Below are positions 6,545 through 14,333 of a DNA stretch of 19,771 nt, piece after piece. The notes beneath the pieces were generated by a model that saw only the letters and a list, made by a program, of their open reading frames with translations, was not told the origin of the DNA and did no database searches. The DNA comes from DASZHC01 sp035938215 (GTDB lineage Bacteria; Verrucomicrobiota; Verrucomicrobiia; Chthoniobacterales; JAFAMB01), in contig DASZHC010000243.1 of assembly GCA_035938215.1 (NCBI GenBank), positions 1 to 19,771 on the forward strand, given 5' to 3'. Every line of letters starts with the position of its first letter. Positions within the stretch are counted from its first letter, which is position 1. The translations under genes were made by a program, and so were the position numbers.

Positions 6545-9082
6545 ATGTCAGATACGCCAATGATGCAGCAGTATCAGAGCATCCGGCGAACCCTGCCTAC
6601 TGGCTCGCTACTGCTTTTTCGTCTCGGAGATTTTTACGAACTGTTTTTTGAAGACGCCAAAGTCGCAGCGCCGATTTTAAACGTAGCTCTGACGAAACGA
6701 AATGGCATGCCGATGTGCGGCGTTCCTTTTCACGCAGCGGAGAGCTACATCGGTCGACTGATCAAGGCTGGTCATCGGGTTGCCATTTGCGACCAGACCA
6801 GCGAGCCGCGTCCCGGAAAGATCGTCGAGAGGAAGGTCACACAGATCATCAGTCCTGGAACGGTCAGCGATTTTCATTTGCTGGAATCGAGTCGGAACAA
6901 CTTTCTGGCGGCAGTCGCGGCGGAGAAAAGGTACTCTGGTTCGGGCGCCCAAAAGGAGCGATACGGGCTAGCTCTTCTGGACGTAAGCACGGGAGAATTT
7001 CGAGTCACTGAAGTCTATTCTTTTGGTGCGCTCGAAGATGAATTAGCCCGCTTTGCTCCGACCGAGGTGCTGGTCGCCGATTCAGATCCGGAATTGGTCC
7101 GGCGGATTCCCCGGTGTTCGGCCTACGACGGATATACCTTTGAACTGGACCACGCGACTTACATCCTGCGCGAGCAGTTTTCCGTTCAGTCACTGGACGG
7201 ATTTGGCTGCGGAGATATGCCGGTTGCCGCCGGCGCTGCGGGAGCCGTCATTCACTATCTCAAACATCAGCTCCGCAGAGAGACAACTCATATTCGCGCG
7301 CTAGGTGTTTTTCTGTCGGATGAGTGCGTCGCGATGGATGTTGCTACCCAGCAGAATTTAGAGTTGGTCGGATCCAGAACGCAGAGTCCTGACACAAGCC
7401 TTTTGGCGGCGCTGAATCGCACCGTGACTCCGATGGGCAGCCGGCTCTTGCGCCAGTGGATTTTGAAACCGCTCCGATCACTCGGATCGATCCGCCAGCG
7501 ACACGAAATGATCCAGCAACTTTTAGATCAATCTTTTCTGTTGAGTGCTGTCCGGAAAGCGTTGACCGAGATCCGCGACGTGGAGCGCACACTTGGAAGA
7601 TTAAGTCAGGGAAACGGAAATGCACGCGACGTTGCGGCGTTGCGCATGTCACTCGAAGCACTCCCTGAGCTTAAGGAGCACCTGCGAGCGCTGGCAAGGT
7701 CGACTTTGAGCGAAGAAAAGGAGGCGTTGACCATTCAGATTGCTGAAGGAATTCACGAATTACCCGATCTGGTCTCTTGTTTGCGCGATGCTCTGATTGA
7801 GGAACCTCCGGCGCTCCTTAAAGAAGGAGGAATGTTCCGAGATGGATACGATTCAGCGCTCGACGAGATGCGTATCGCCTCAAGAGGGGGCAAGGACTGG
7901 ATCGCCGCCCTTCAACAGCGCGAGATCGAGCGCACGGGCATAAAGTCGCTGAAAGTGCGCTTCAATTCGGTGTTCGGCTATTTCATTGAGATAACAAACG
8001 CGAACCTGGGTTCCGTGCCTGAGGATTACATTCGCAAACAAACGACGGTGAACGGCGAGCGGTTCATAACGCCGGAACTGAAAGAATTTGAATCAAAGAT
8101 TCTTGGTGCGGAAGAGCGGGCGAAGGCGCTTGAGTATGAACTTTTTCTGCGTCTTCGGGAGACGTTGCTCAAAAATCTTGACGAATTGCAGATAACGGGT
8201 CGTTCGATCGCCGTCTTGGATGTCGTCGCTTCGCTCGCTGAGACGGCCCGGTTGTACGGTTATGCGCGTCCCGTCATTACGGATGAGGTCCGGATAGCGA
8301 TTCGGGATGGGCGGCATCCAGTTCTCGATCAAAATCTAGCGGAGGAAAAATTTGTTCCGAATGACTGCCTCCTGGATGGGGCGGAAAATCGCCTGATGCT
8401 TGTCACAGGCCCGAACATGGCCGGCAAATCGACGTTTATTCGCCAAGTCGCATTGATAGTTTTGATGGCTCAAATGGGCAGCTTTGTTCCGGCAGCCGAA
8501 GCAGAGGTTGGACTTGTGGATAGAATTTTCACTCGGGTTGGTGCCTCCGACGATTTATCGCGCGGACAATCGACCTTCATGGTCGAGATGAACGAAACGG
8601 CGAACATAGTCAATAATGCGACCGACCGCAGCTTGGTCATTCTCGACGAGATCGGCCGAGGCACTTCTACCTTTGACGGCTTGTCGATCGCGTGGAGCGT
8701 CGGCGAGTACCTCCACGATTTCATCAGGGCAAGAACTCTGTTCGCAACCCACTATCATGAGATGACCGAATTATCTGTGATCTGCCCCGGCGTGAAGAAT
8801 TACAACGTGGCCGTCCGGGAATGGAACGATCAGATCATCTTCCTCCGGAAGATACAGCCGGGAGCCGCGGACAAAAGCTATGGCATTCAGGTTGCGCGCC
8901 TGGCTGGTCTGCCAATAGAAATTGTGGAGCGCGCCAAAGAAATTCTAGCGAATCTGGAAGCCTCGGAGTTAAATGCCCAAGGAAAGCCGCGGCTTGCAGA
9001 GGCGAAGGCAGCGCGTCAGCGATCTCGCCGGAAGGATGAGCAAAGACCTCAGCTCAATCTATTCGACTATAGACCAATTTGA
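6545..9082 (+). CDS. mutS: DNA mismatch repair protein MutS
   Basis: About 845 residues, normal for MutS1. The N-terminal mismatch-binding domain has the Phe-Xaa-Glu motif within GDFYELF (F30, E32), the pair that stacks on and contacts the mispaired base. Connector, lever and clamp domains follow. The C-terminal ABC-type ATPase shows Walker A GPNMAGKST (about 622-630), the FMVEMNETANI signature segment, Walker B LVILDEIGRGTSTFDG (about 697-712) and the FATHYHE switch. A C-terminal helix-turn-helix and basic tail follow. The protein recognises mismatches and recruits MutL; mutL is not in the window. The start chosen is ATG 6545, giving MSDTPMMQQY, the usual MutS beginning; a GTG at 6524 would add seven residues (MPVIFPA). 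Neither has a clear Shine-Dalgarno sequence. The gene seems to stand alone downstream of the repeat-rich spacer. Confidence 0.97.
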   Translation: MSDTPMMQQYQSIRRTLPTGSLLLFRLGDFYELFFEDAKVAAPILNVALTKRNGMPMCGVPFHAAESYIGRLIKAGHRVAICDQTSEPRPGKIVERKVTQIISPGTVSDFHLLESSRNNFLAAVAAEKRYSGSGAQKERYGLALLDVSTGEFRVTEVYSFGALEDELARFAPTEVLVADSDPELVRRIPRCSAYDGYTFELDHATYILREQFSVQSLDGFGCGDMPVAAGAAGAVIHYLKHQLRRETTHIRALGVFLSDECVAMDVATQQNLELVGSRTQSPDTSLLAALNRTVTPMGSRLLRQWILKPLRSLGSIRQRHEMIQQLLDQSFLLSAVRKALTEIRDVERTLGRLSQGNGNARDVAALRMSLEALPELKEHLRALARSTLSEEKEALTIQIAEGIHELPDLVSCLRDALIEEPPALLKEGGMFRDGYDSALDEMRIASRGGKDWIAALQQREIERTGIKSLKVRFNSVFGYFIEITNANLGSVPEDYIRKQTTVNGERFITPELKEFESKILGAEERAKALEYELFLRLRETLLKNLDELQITGRSIAVLDVVASLAETARLYGYARPVITDEVRIAIRDGRHPVLDQNLAEEKFVPNDCLLDGAENRLMLVTGPNMAGKSTFIRQVALIVLMAQMGSFVPAAEAEVGLVDRIFTRVGASDDLSRGQSTFMVEMNETANIVNNATDRSLVILDEIGRGTSTFDGLSIAWSVGEYLHDFIRARTLFATHYHEMTELSVICPGVKNYNVAVREWNDQIIFLRKIQPGAADKSYGIQVARLAGLPIEIVERAKEILANLEASELNAQGKPRLAEAKAARQRSRRKDEQRPQLNLFDYRPI

Positions 9083-9157
9083 GTTCCTTCTCTTTGAAAA
9101 TCAAATTTTTCCGATTTACTTCGAGCCTTCCTTTCTTTGATGGATATTTGAAATTCG

Positions 9158-9358
9158 ATGAAGAAGATTTTGATGTTGATTGCGATCGTATCGCTCGGCT
9201 TTGGAGCCTGTGAACGCCATCCGGCATCCCAGTTGCCAAAGGAAGCGGAATCAAAAGAAGGAACCGGCAAATCAGACCAATCCAGCAATGCGGGGTCAAC
9301 GCCAGAAGCTTCGACCAGTGGAACTCCAAAGACCTACTTTCCCAGCAATTCGCAATAA
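9158..9358 (+). CDS. Small putative lipoprotein
   Basis: A 66-residue product: MKKI start, hydrophobic stretch LMLIAIVSLGFG, then a lipobox-like FGAC with Cys18 as the probable lipidation site. The mature part (ERHPASQLPKEAESKEGTGK and on) is short, polar, rich in Ser, Glu, Lys and Pro, and looks disordered. It would be exported, lipidated and anchored to a membrane. No family is recognised. It sits 75 bases after mutS and 44 bases before the lipid kinase, all on the same strand. The signal peptide is the main reason to accept so short a frame; there is no strong Shine-Dalgarno sequence. Confidence 0.6.
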   Translation: MKKILMLIAIVSLGFGACERHPASQLPKEAESKEGTGKSDQSSNAGSTPEASTSGTPKTYFPSNSQ

Positions 9359-9402
9359 CGATTGTGGATCGCGGGGGTGACGATTCGCAGCGCGGGGGTG
9401 AC

Positions 9403-9807
9403 ATGTCAAAAGGGCGTTTCACACTGGCTGTTTTTTCGGTTTGGCTGCGTAGAAGAGTGATGAGTTTTGTCTGTGCGGGTCGTGGCTTTGCTTTGCTTTG
9501 CCTCACCCAACCAAATTTCAGAATTCATATCGCGGCGAGTATCTGTGCGATCGCATTGGGTTGGCTGCTCTGGATCTCGGTGATTGAGTGGCTGATCCTT
9601 GTGCTAACAATCGCCCTTGTCCTTACGACTGAAGCACTGAACACGGTTTTGGAAAAAACGGTTGATCTCTGCGAACCCCACAGCCACCCGGCGGCGCGTG
9701 ATGCGAAGGATCTCTCTGCAGCGGCAGTTCTCATAGCGTCGACCGGCGCCTTCATCGTAGGGGTCGTCCTCTTTGGACCGAGGCTGGCACGACTCCTGAC
9801 TGGATGA
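9403..9807 (+). CDS. dgkA: Diacylglycerol kinase family protein (DagK / undecaprenol kinase type)
   Basis: A small membrane kinase of 134 residues from the chosen start. It shows an N-terminal amphipathic part ending NFRIHIAAS, transmembrane helix 1 (ICAIALGWLLWISV), helix 2 (WLILVLTIALVLTTEALNTVLEKTVDL) carrying the catalytic glutamates of the family, then HPAARDAKDLSAAAVLIAS leading into helix 3. Members phosphorylate diacylglycerol or undecaprenol with ATP at the inner membrane; the two substrates cannot be told apart here. ATG 9403 is chosen because it follows a GGGGGTG stretch. GTG 9364 adds 13 residues spanning a small repeat (DRGGD/QRGGD), and ATG 9460 is a shorter option closer to the usual N-terminus. 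Confidence 0.85.
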   Translation: MSKGRFTLAVFSVWLRRRVMSFVCAGRGFALLCLTQPNFRIHIAASICAIALGWLLWISVIEWLILVLTIALVLTTEALNTVLEKTVDLCEPHSHPAARDAKDLSAAAVLIASTGAFIVGVVLFGPRLARLLTG

Positions 9808-9836
9808 GGAAGAGCCCAGGAACAGCATAGGTCTAA

Positions 9837-9851
9837 CTCATTAGAAATGAG
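9837..9851. promoter_or_regulatory. 15-bp palindrome upstream of the fur-like gene
   Basis: CTCATTAGAAATGAG has perfect 6-bp arms around AGA and lies 77-91 bases before the chosen start of the regulator. It may be an operator for this gene or a small hairpin; nothing more can be said. Confidence 0.35.
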
Positions 9852-9880
9852 GGTATTACATCGCACATGCCTCTGGAAAT

Positions 9881-9895
9881 TTAGAATTATTCTTG
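9881..9895. promoter_or_regulatory. Candidate Fur/PerR-type box
   Basis: TTAGAATTATTCTTG has the 7-1-7 layout of PerR boxes (TTATAATNATTATAA), with five of seven positions of its own halves complementary. It lies 33-47 bases before the GTG start of the Fur-family gene, a usual place for autoregulation, and would control the whole suf operon. Confidence 0.4.
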
Positions 9896-9927
9896 ATATC
9901 GTTCTTGAGTATGGCATCTTTTTTGTC

Positions 9928-10422
9928 GTGAAGCTTTCACCCGAGTTGACACAGCGGTTGGTTGCCAATGGAATTCGGCTCACCAAGCAGCGTGAAGAGG
10001 TCTTTGGGATTCTACTTCAAAAAAGGGATCATCCCACGGCTACAGAGGTTTTTCTGCGCGCCAAAAAACATATGCCGTCGATTTCGCTGGCGACGATTTA
10101 CAATTGTCTTGAGGCCTTGGTCGATTGCGGCTTGGTCAAACAAGTCAATCTGGATCGGGCTCCGACCCGTTTTTGCGCCAATTTGGAGGAGCATAGTCAT
10201 TTCTATTGCGAGGGGTGTGGTTCGGTTTCCGATGTAGTTCTGTCGCTGAATCGGGCCTGGGATTTGCCGCCGGGCTTTGTGGTGGTCCAGGCTGATGTTT
10301 CTCTTAGAGGGATGTGTCCAAAATGTTCGGCCAAAGGTTCTCCCGGTACTGGCGACTCTAAGCGCGAATCACAGGTTTTCGAGGACGGTCTAACAGCCGA
10401 GGTTACCAATCCAGAATCATGA
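9928..10422 (+). CDS. Fur-family metal- or peroxide-responsive transcriptional regulator
   Basis: 164 residues from GTG 9928 (MKLSPELTQR). The winged helix (about 5-75) includes GIRLTKQREEV, the recognition region SISLATIYNCLEALVDCGLVK, and the conserved His35 of HPTATEVF. The metal/dimer domain has EEHSHFYCEGCG (His89, His91, Cys94, Cys97) and GMCPKC (Cys130, Cys133), the two CxxC pairs of the structural zinc site. The position after RF, Asp in PerR (RFD), is Cys83 here (RFC), so the regulatory metal site may differ. A 30-residue polar tail (from about 135) exceeds a typical Fur. An upstream ATG 9847 would add 27 hydrophobic residues unlike the family and would cover the candidate operators, so it is disfavoured. 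Its stop overlaps the sufC start (ATGA), so it is translationally coupled and probably regulates the Suf operon it heads. Fur versus PerR cannot be settled. Confidence 0.88.
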   Translation: MKLSPELTQRLVANGIRLTKQREEVFGILLQKRDHPTATEVFLRAKKHMPSISLATIYNCLEALVDCGLVKQVNLDRAPTRFCANLEEHSHFYCEGCGSVSDVVLSLNRAWDLPPGFVVVQADVSLRGMCPKCSAKGSPGTGDSKRESQVFEDGLTAEVTNPES

Positions 10423-11186
10423 GTTCAATAATCATTAAAGACCTGCAGGTAGCGATCGGCGATAAGGAGATCATTCGTGGACTGAACCTTGAGTTCAGTC
10501 AGGGTGAGGTTCATGCCATCATGGGGCCGAATGGCTCTGGTAAAAGCACTCTTGCAAAGGTGATGGCGGGACATCCCGATTATCAGGTCACCCGAGGCGA
10601 TATCCTTCTGGACGGCGAGAGCATCCTCGAGCTGGAACCGGATGTGCGAGCGCGCAAGGGCATTTTTATGGCTTTCCAGTATCCAATGGAAATCCCGGGC
10701 GTCAGCAACGCAAATTTCCTCCGCGCAGCGTTGCAGGCCCGACTGCCTGAGGGTGAAGAAATCGACGCTACCGATTTCTATCAGCTGCTCTATCAGAAAA
10801 TGGACTTGTTGGACATTCGTAGAGAATTTACGGCTCGCGCAGTGAATGAAGGATTTTCGGGCGGCGAGAAGAAACGAAATGAAATCCTTCAAATGGCCAT
10901 TCTCGAGCCAGCATTCGCGGTTCTCGATGAAACCGACAGCGGACTGGATATCGACGCGCTTAAAGTAGTTGCGAAAGGGGTGAATACACTACGAGGGCCG
11001 AATGTAGGTATTCTTCTCATCACCCACTACCAGAGAATTTTGAACTACATCATACCTGATTTTGTACATGTTATGTCTAATGGGCGCATTGTCCGCGCTG
11101 GCGGCAAAGAGTTGGCCCTGGAGTTGGAATCGAAGGGCTACGATTGGCTTAAAGAGGTGGATGCAGAACCGGTGGGAGCGAAGTAA
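10419..11186 (+). CDS. sufC: Fe-S cluster assembly ATPase SufC
   Basis: 255 residues, the normal SufC length. An ABC-type ATPase with Walker A GPNGSGKST (36-44), the SufC-type Q-loop region FMAFQYPMEIPGV, signature FSGGEKKRNEILQ (146-158), Walker B LDETDSGLD (169-177) and the H-loop ITHYQRIL (from 201). SufC drives conformational change of the SufB-SufD scaffold during Fe-S cluster assembly in the cytoplasm. It starts at ATG 10419, overlapping the stop of the Fur-like gene by four bases, and sufB follows 20 bases later. The C-B-D order differs from sufBCD of Bacteroidetes and from sufABCDSE of E. coli. Confidence 0.97.
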   Translation: MSSIIIKDLQVAIGDKEIIRGLNLEFSQGEVHAIMGPNGSGKSTLAKVMAGHPDYQVTRGDILLDGESILELEPDVRARKGIFMAFQYPMEIPGVSNANFLRAALQARLPEGEEIDATDFYQLLYQKMDLLDIRREFTARAVNEGFSGGEKKRNEILQMAILEPAFAVLDETDSGLDIDALKVVAKGVNTLRGPNVGILLITHYQRILNYIIPDFVHVMSNGRIVRAGGKELALELESKGYDWLKEVDAEPVGAK

Positions 11187-11191
11187 CGATC

Positions 11192-11198
11192 AAAGGAG
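11192..11198 (+). promoter_or_regulatory. Strong ribosome-binding site of sufB
   Basis: AAAGGAG ends eight bases before ATG 11207. It is one of the few canonical Shine-Dalgarno sequences in the window and fixes the sufB start. Confidence 0.75.
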
Positions 11199-11206
11199 AC
11201 AAAACA

Positions 11207-12616
11207 ATGAGTAGCACTGCGAACTCGGTCGATATCGATCGGGATGTCGGCAATTTCTTTTATAATTTAACGCCGGCGCGTGACGCGGGGGCGGGGCTTT
11301 CTGAAAGGACGATCGACTACATCGTCGACGTAAAGGGCGAACCGGAATGGCTTCGCGAATTCCGCAAGAATGCCTTGCGCGTTTTCACAAGCAAACCGTT
11401 ACCGACGCATTGGGCAGGAGACGAGCTCAAGGAAATTGACTTTGAGGTGATTCGTTACTATTTGGCTTCCGGCGAGTCAGCCAAACGCAGCTGGGAAGAA
11501 GTGCCGGAGGAGATCAAGCAGACGTTCGAGCGTCTCGGCATTCCGGAAAGCGAGCGTAAATTTCTCGCAGGCGTAGAGGCGCAGTTCGATAGCGAGGCAG
11601 TTTACTCCAATATTAAACGGGCTGTCGCAGATCAGGGCGTTATCTTCATGGGTAGCACTGAGGCTCTTAAGGAGCGGCCTGATATTTTTAGAAAATGGTT
11701 CGGGAAAGTCATCCCGACTGGTGACAACAAGTTTAGCGCGTTGAATAGCGCAGTCTTCAGCGGGGGAAGTTTTATTTACGTCCCGCCTGGCGTGAAGGTG
11801 AAACATCCGCTGCAGGCTTACTTCCGAATCAACGCTGAGAATTTCGGGCAATTTGAACGGACATTGATCATCGCGGACGAAGGCTCGGAAGTGATGTACA
11901 TGGAGGGCTGTACGGCGCCGAAATTTACAACGGCTACTCTCCACTCCGCGGTTGTTGAATTGGTCGCGCTTCCAGGCGCGAAGATCCAGTACATCACCGT
12001 TCAAAACTGGTCGCCAAACGTCTTTAACCTGGTCACAAAGCGTGGTTTGGCTCTGGAGGAAGCCGAGGTCAAATGGATCGATTGCAACATCGGATCCCGG
12101 CTAACCATGAAATATCCGAGCGTTGTGCTTAAGGGCAGAAAGGCTCGCGGCGAGGTCATCAGCATCGCGCTGGCAGGAGATGGCCAGCACCAGGATACCG
12201 GCGCCAAAATGATTCACGCTGCTGACGAGACCACCAGCAACATAGTTTCGAAAAGTATTAGCATCGGCAAAGGTCGCGCAACCTATCGTGGTCTGGTCCA
12301 CGTACCGAAACATCTCAGGGGCTGTAAGAACAACACCGAGTGCGACGCCCTGCTGATTAACCCAAGCAGCAGGACGGACACCTATCCGGCGATTACGGTG
12401 CGCGGGACCGGTAACTCGACGCAACACGAAGCCAGCGTCAGCCAGATCAGCGCCGAACAGATATTCTACATGCAACAAAGAGGTTTGAGCGAAGCTCAGG
12501 CGATGAGCCTCGCTGTCAATGGATTTGTCAACGACCTGGTCCGCCAATTCCCGATGGAATACAGTGTGGAATTGAAGCGTTTGATCGATCTCGAGATGGA
12601 GGGATCCGTAGGTTAG
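11207..12616 (+). CDS. sufB: Fe-S cluster assembly scaffold protein SufB
   Basis: 469 residues, typical for SufB. The N-terminal part carries GLSERTIDYIVDVKGEPEW. The right-handed beta-helix core carries SGGSFIYVPPGVKVKHPLQAYFRI, YMEGCTAP (the Cys matching the sulphur-accepting Cys254 of E. coli) and TECDALLINP (the Cys at the position of the cluster-related Cys405). The C-terminal helical part, QISAEQIFYMQQRGLSEAQAM, docks SufC. In the SufBC2D complex SufB receives persulphide sulphur and builds the nascent cluster. It is in an operon with sufC upstream and sufD downstream. No sufS, sufU or sufE is in the window, so the sulphur donor must be encoded elsewhere. Confidence 0.97.
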   Translation: MSSTANSVDIDRDVGNFFYNLTPARDAGAGLSERTIDYIVDVKGEPEWLREFRKNALRVFTSKPLPTHWAGDELKEIDFEVIRYYLASGESAKRSWEEVPEEIKQTFERLGIPESERKFLAGVEAQFDSEAVYSNIKRAVADQGVIFMGSTEALKERPDIFRKWFGKVIPTGDNKFSALNSAVFSGGSFIYVPPGVKVKHPLQAYFRINAENFGQFERTLIIADEGSEVMYMEGCTAPKFTTATLHSAVVELVALPGAKIQYITVQNWSPNVFNLVTKRGLALEEAEVKWIDCNIGSRLTMKYPSVVLKGRKARGEVISIALAGDGQHQDTGAKMIHAADETTSNIVSKSISIGKGRATYRGLVHVPKHLRGCKNNTECDALLINPSSRTDTYPAITVRGTGNSTQHEASVSQISAEQIFYMQQRGLSEAQAMSLAVNGFVNDLVRQFPMEYSVELKRLIDLEMEGSVG

Positions 12617-12725
12617 AGAGAAGCCGAAGAGCCGCGAGATCAGCGACTCGGCAGCCCCCAGATTTCGCGAAAGTCTTACTCGCGAGATTTTCGGGGCCAG
12701 GGATGCTGGATGCGACCAGTTTACT
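12617..12725 (+). other. sufB-sufD spacer with interrupted inverted repeat
   Basis: This spacer is unusually long for the operon. It has CGCGAGAT twice (12633-12640 and 12681-12688) and a possible stem from CCCCAGATTTCGCGA to TCGCGAGATTTTCGGGG (about 12656-12695), with matching CCCC/GGGG and TCGCGA blocks. It could partly terminate, protect the upstream mRNA or be a degraded repeat. There is no T-run. Confidence 0.35.
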
Positions 12726-14006
12726 ATGACGACGACTGAACCTTCTTTGATTCTTTCACCGCTCACAACCGCTCCAGAATGGTTTAAGGAACTGCAGACT
12801 AGCGCGTGGGCCGAATATGAAGCCGAGCCGCTGCCGGTGCGGACAAACGAGCTCTGGCGTTTTTCGTCGGTTAAAAATCTTTCGCTTAATGACTACGTAC
12901 CCCCGCCGGAGTTTTTAGCCGACGCGGTCCAAATGACATCGCGGCGGGGCTATCAGAAACCTGCAGGTCGTTTGGTCTTCGCCAATGACGCCCTGCTTTC
13001 CGCAGAGTTGCTGGACCCGGCTCTGAAGGAGTCAGGGGTTATTTTCACGACGTTATCCGACGCGCTGGAAAAACATTCCACCCTTCTTCGCCAGCACTTC
13101 ATGGCTCAACCCGCAAAGTTGGGTTCGTCGAAATTCGCCGCTTTGCATAAAGCACTCGTTCGGGCAGGCACGTTTCTCTGGGTTCCGCGCAATGCCGAGA
13201 TTCGTGCGCCCTTTGAAGTTTTCCACCTTGTCGAGGGTGATTCCGCAACGGTGTACCCTCACACGTTGATCATCGCTGATGACAACAGCAAAGTAAATTT
13301 CATTGAACATTTTGTGTCTTCGGATCCCGCACAACGCGGATTTGCATGTGGCGTGAACGATTTGGTTTTGAAGCCGGGATCAAAGCTCACTTACGTGAGC
13401 TTGCAGGAGTGGAGCCAGAACTTTGTTTCAGTTCAAATAAACTCGACGATCGCTGCCAGGGACTCCGAGGCGGTGAATCTTGCGCTGAACTTTGGAGGCA
13501 AATATTCACGGCTAGAGAGCGTAAGCCGGATGATTGATCGCGGTGCGCGGAGTGACATGCTTGCGGTAACTGTAGCCCGTGGTGATCAGGAGTTTGATCA
13601 AAGAACGCTGCAGGATCACCTCGAGCCGGATACTACAAGCGATTTGCTTTACAAAAACGTTCTAAACGACCGTGCACGCACGATTTTCTCAGGCCTGATC
13701 AAGGTCGAACGAGGCGCACACCGGACTGACGCATATCAAAAGGTGCGTAATTTGCTGCTGAGCGACGATGCGGAAGCTAACTCGATGCCCGGTCTTGAAA
13801 TTCTCGCCGACGATGTCCGTTGTACGCATGGTGCGACGTCCGGCCAGATTGAGCCCGAAGAGCTTTTCTATTTGAAAAGCCGCGGAATAGACGACCTGGC
13901 CGCCAAGCAACTGATCGCGCGAGGATTTTTGATCGAAGTCGTTGCTCGGTTGCCTGACGCAGAACTCTCCGAATATCTTCAAAGCCAAATAGAAACACAG
14001 CTTTGA
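12726..14006 (+). CDS. sufD: Fe-S cluster assembly protein SufD
   Basis: 426 residues, normal for SufD. The beta-helix core and C-terminal helical domain are shared with SufB. DDVRCTHGATSGQIEPEELFYLKSRGID (from about 358) holds the conserved Cys and His that match the Cys358/His360 region of E. coli SufD at the SufB interface, where the cluster is thought to form. SufD is needed for iron acquisition by the SufBC2D complex. The start at ATG 12726 gives MTTTEPSLI. It is the last suf gene here; 327 gene-free bases follow before exbB. Confidence 0.95.
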   Translation: MTTTEPSLILSPLTTAPEWFKELQTSAWAEYEAEPLPVRTNELWRFSSVKNLSLNDYVPPPEFLADAVQMTSRRGYQKPAGRLVFANDALLSAELLDPALKESGVIFTTLSDALEKHSTLLRQHFMAQPAKLGSSKFAALHKALVRAGTFLWVPRNAEIRAPFEVFHLVEGDSATVYPHTLIIADDNSKVNFIEHFVSSDPAQRGFACGVNDLVLKPGSKLTYVSLQEWSQNFVSVQINSTIAARDSEAVNLALNFGGKYSRLESVSRMIDRGARSDMLAVTVARGDQEFDQRTLQDHLEPDTTSDLLYKNVLNDRARTIFSGLIKVERGAHRTDAYQKVRNLLLSDDAEANSMPGLEILADDVRCTHGATSGQIEPEELFYLKSRGIDDLAAKQLIARGFLIEVVARLPDAELSEYLQSQIETQL

Positions 14007-14333
14007 CCGAGTCCCTTCGAAATTCTTCTTAAAGCGATTACCGAAATTTCCTGAAGTTTCGACAGGGATGGCCGAAGGTTCGCGAAATTTACGCAGCGAC
14101 GTGTTTGCAGCTTAGTGAAAGTTGAGCACTTTGACTGCCTGAGTTTTCAGATTAGGTTGGAATCTCTCGTGAAACTGCCTTCCTTATGCGAGCACTTTCG
14201 CCGGAACAGGTTTGTTCCCTCGCTGCGAGCAGGTTGGCAAGAATTCTGCTGGAAAAGAACATTTTGTTCGTAGCCGGCGAAACTCAGACGACATAGCCTA
14301 GTAACTAAATTCGGTATCCTTGAACAAAAAACT
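14007..14333. other. Gene-free stretch between sufD and exbB
   Basis: No coding frame is credible. It must hold the suf operon end and probably the exbB promoter. Seen: a weak stem CGAAATTTCCTGAAGTTTCG soon after sufD without a T-run; a repeated TGCGAGCA (about 14187 and 14223); and a perfect 6-bp-arm palindrome GGAACAGGTTTGTTCC (14203-14218). TTGACT near 14131 could be a -35 element, but no good -10 follows. I see no clear Fur box. Confidence 0.5.

Noticed and set aside
9847..9927. Longer N-terminus of the Fur-family protein from ATG 9847
   Set aside because: The extra 27 residues are hydrophobic and unlike the family, and would cover the PerR-box-like site; GTG 9928 gives a normal Fur start.
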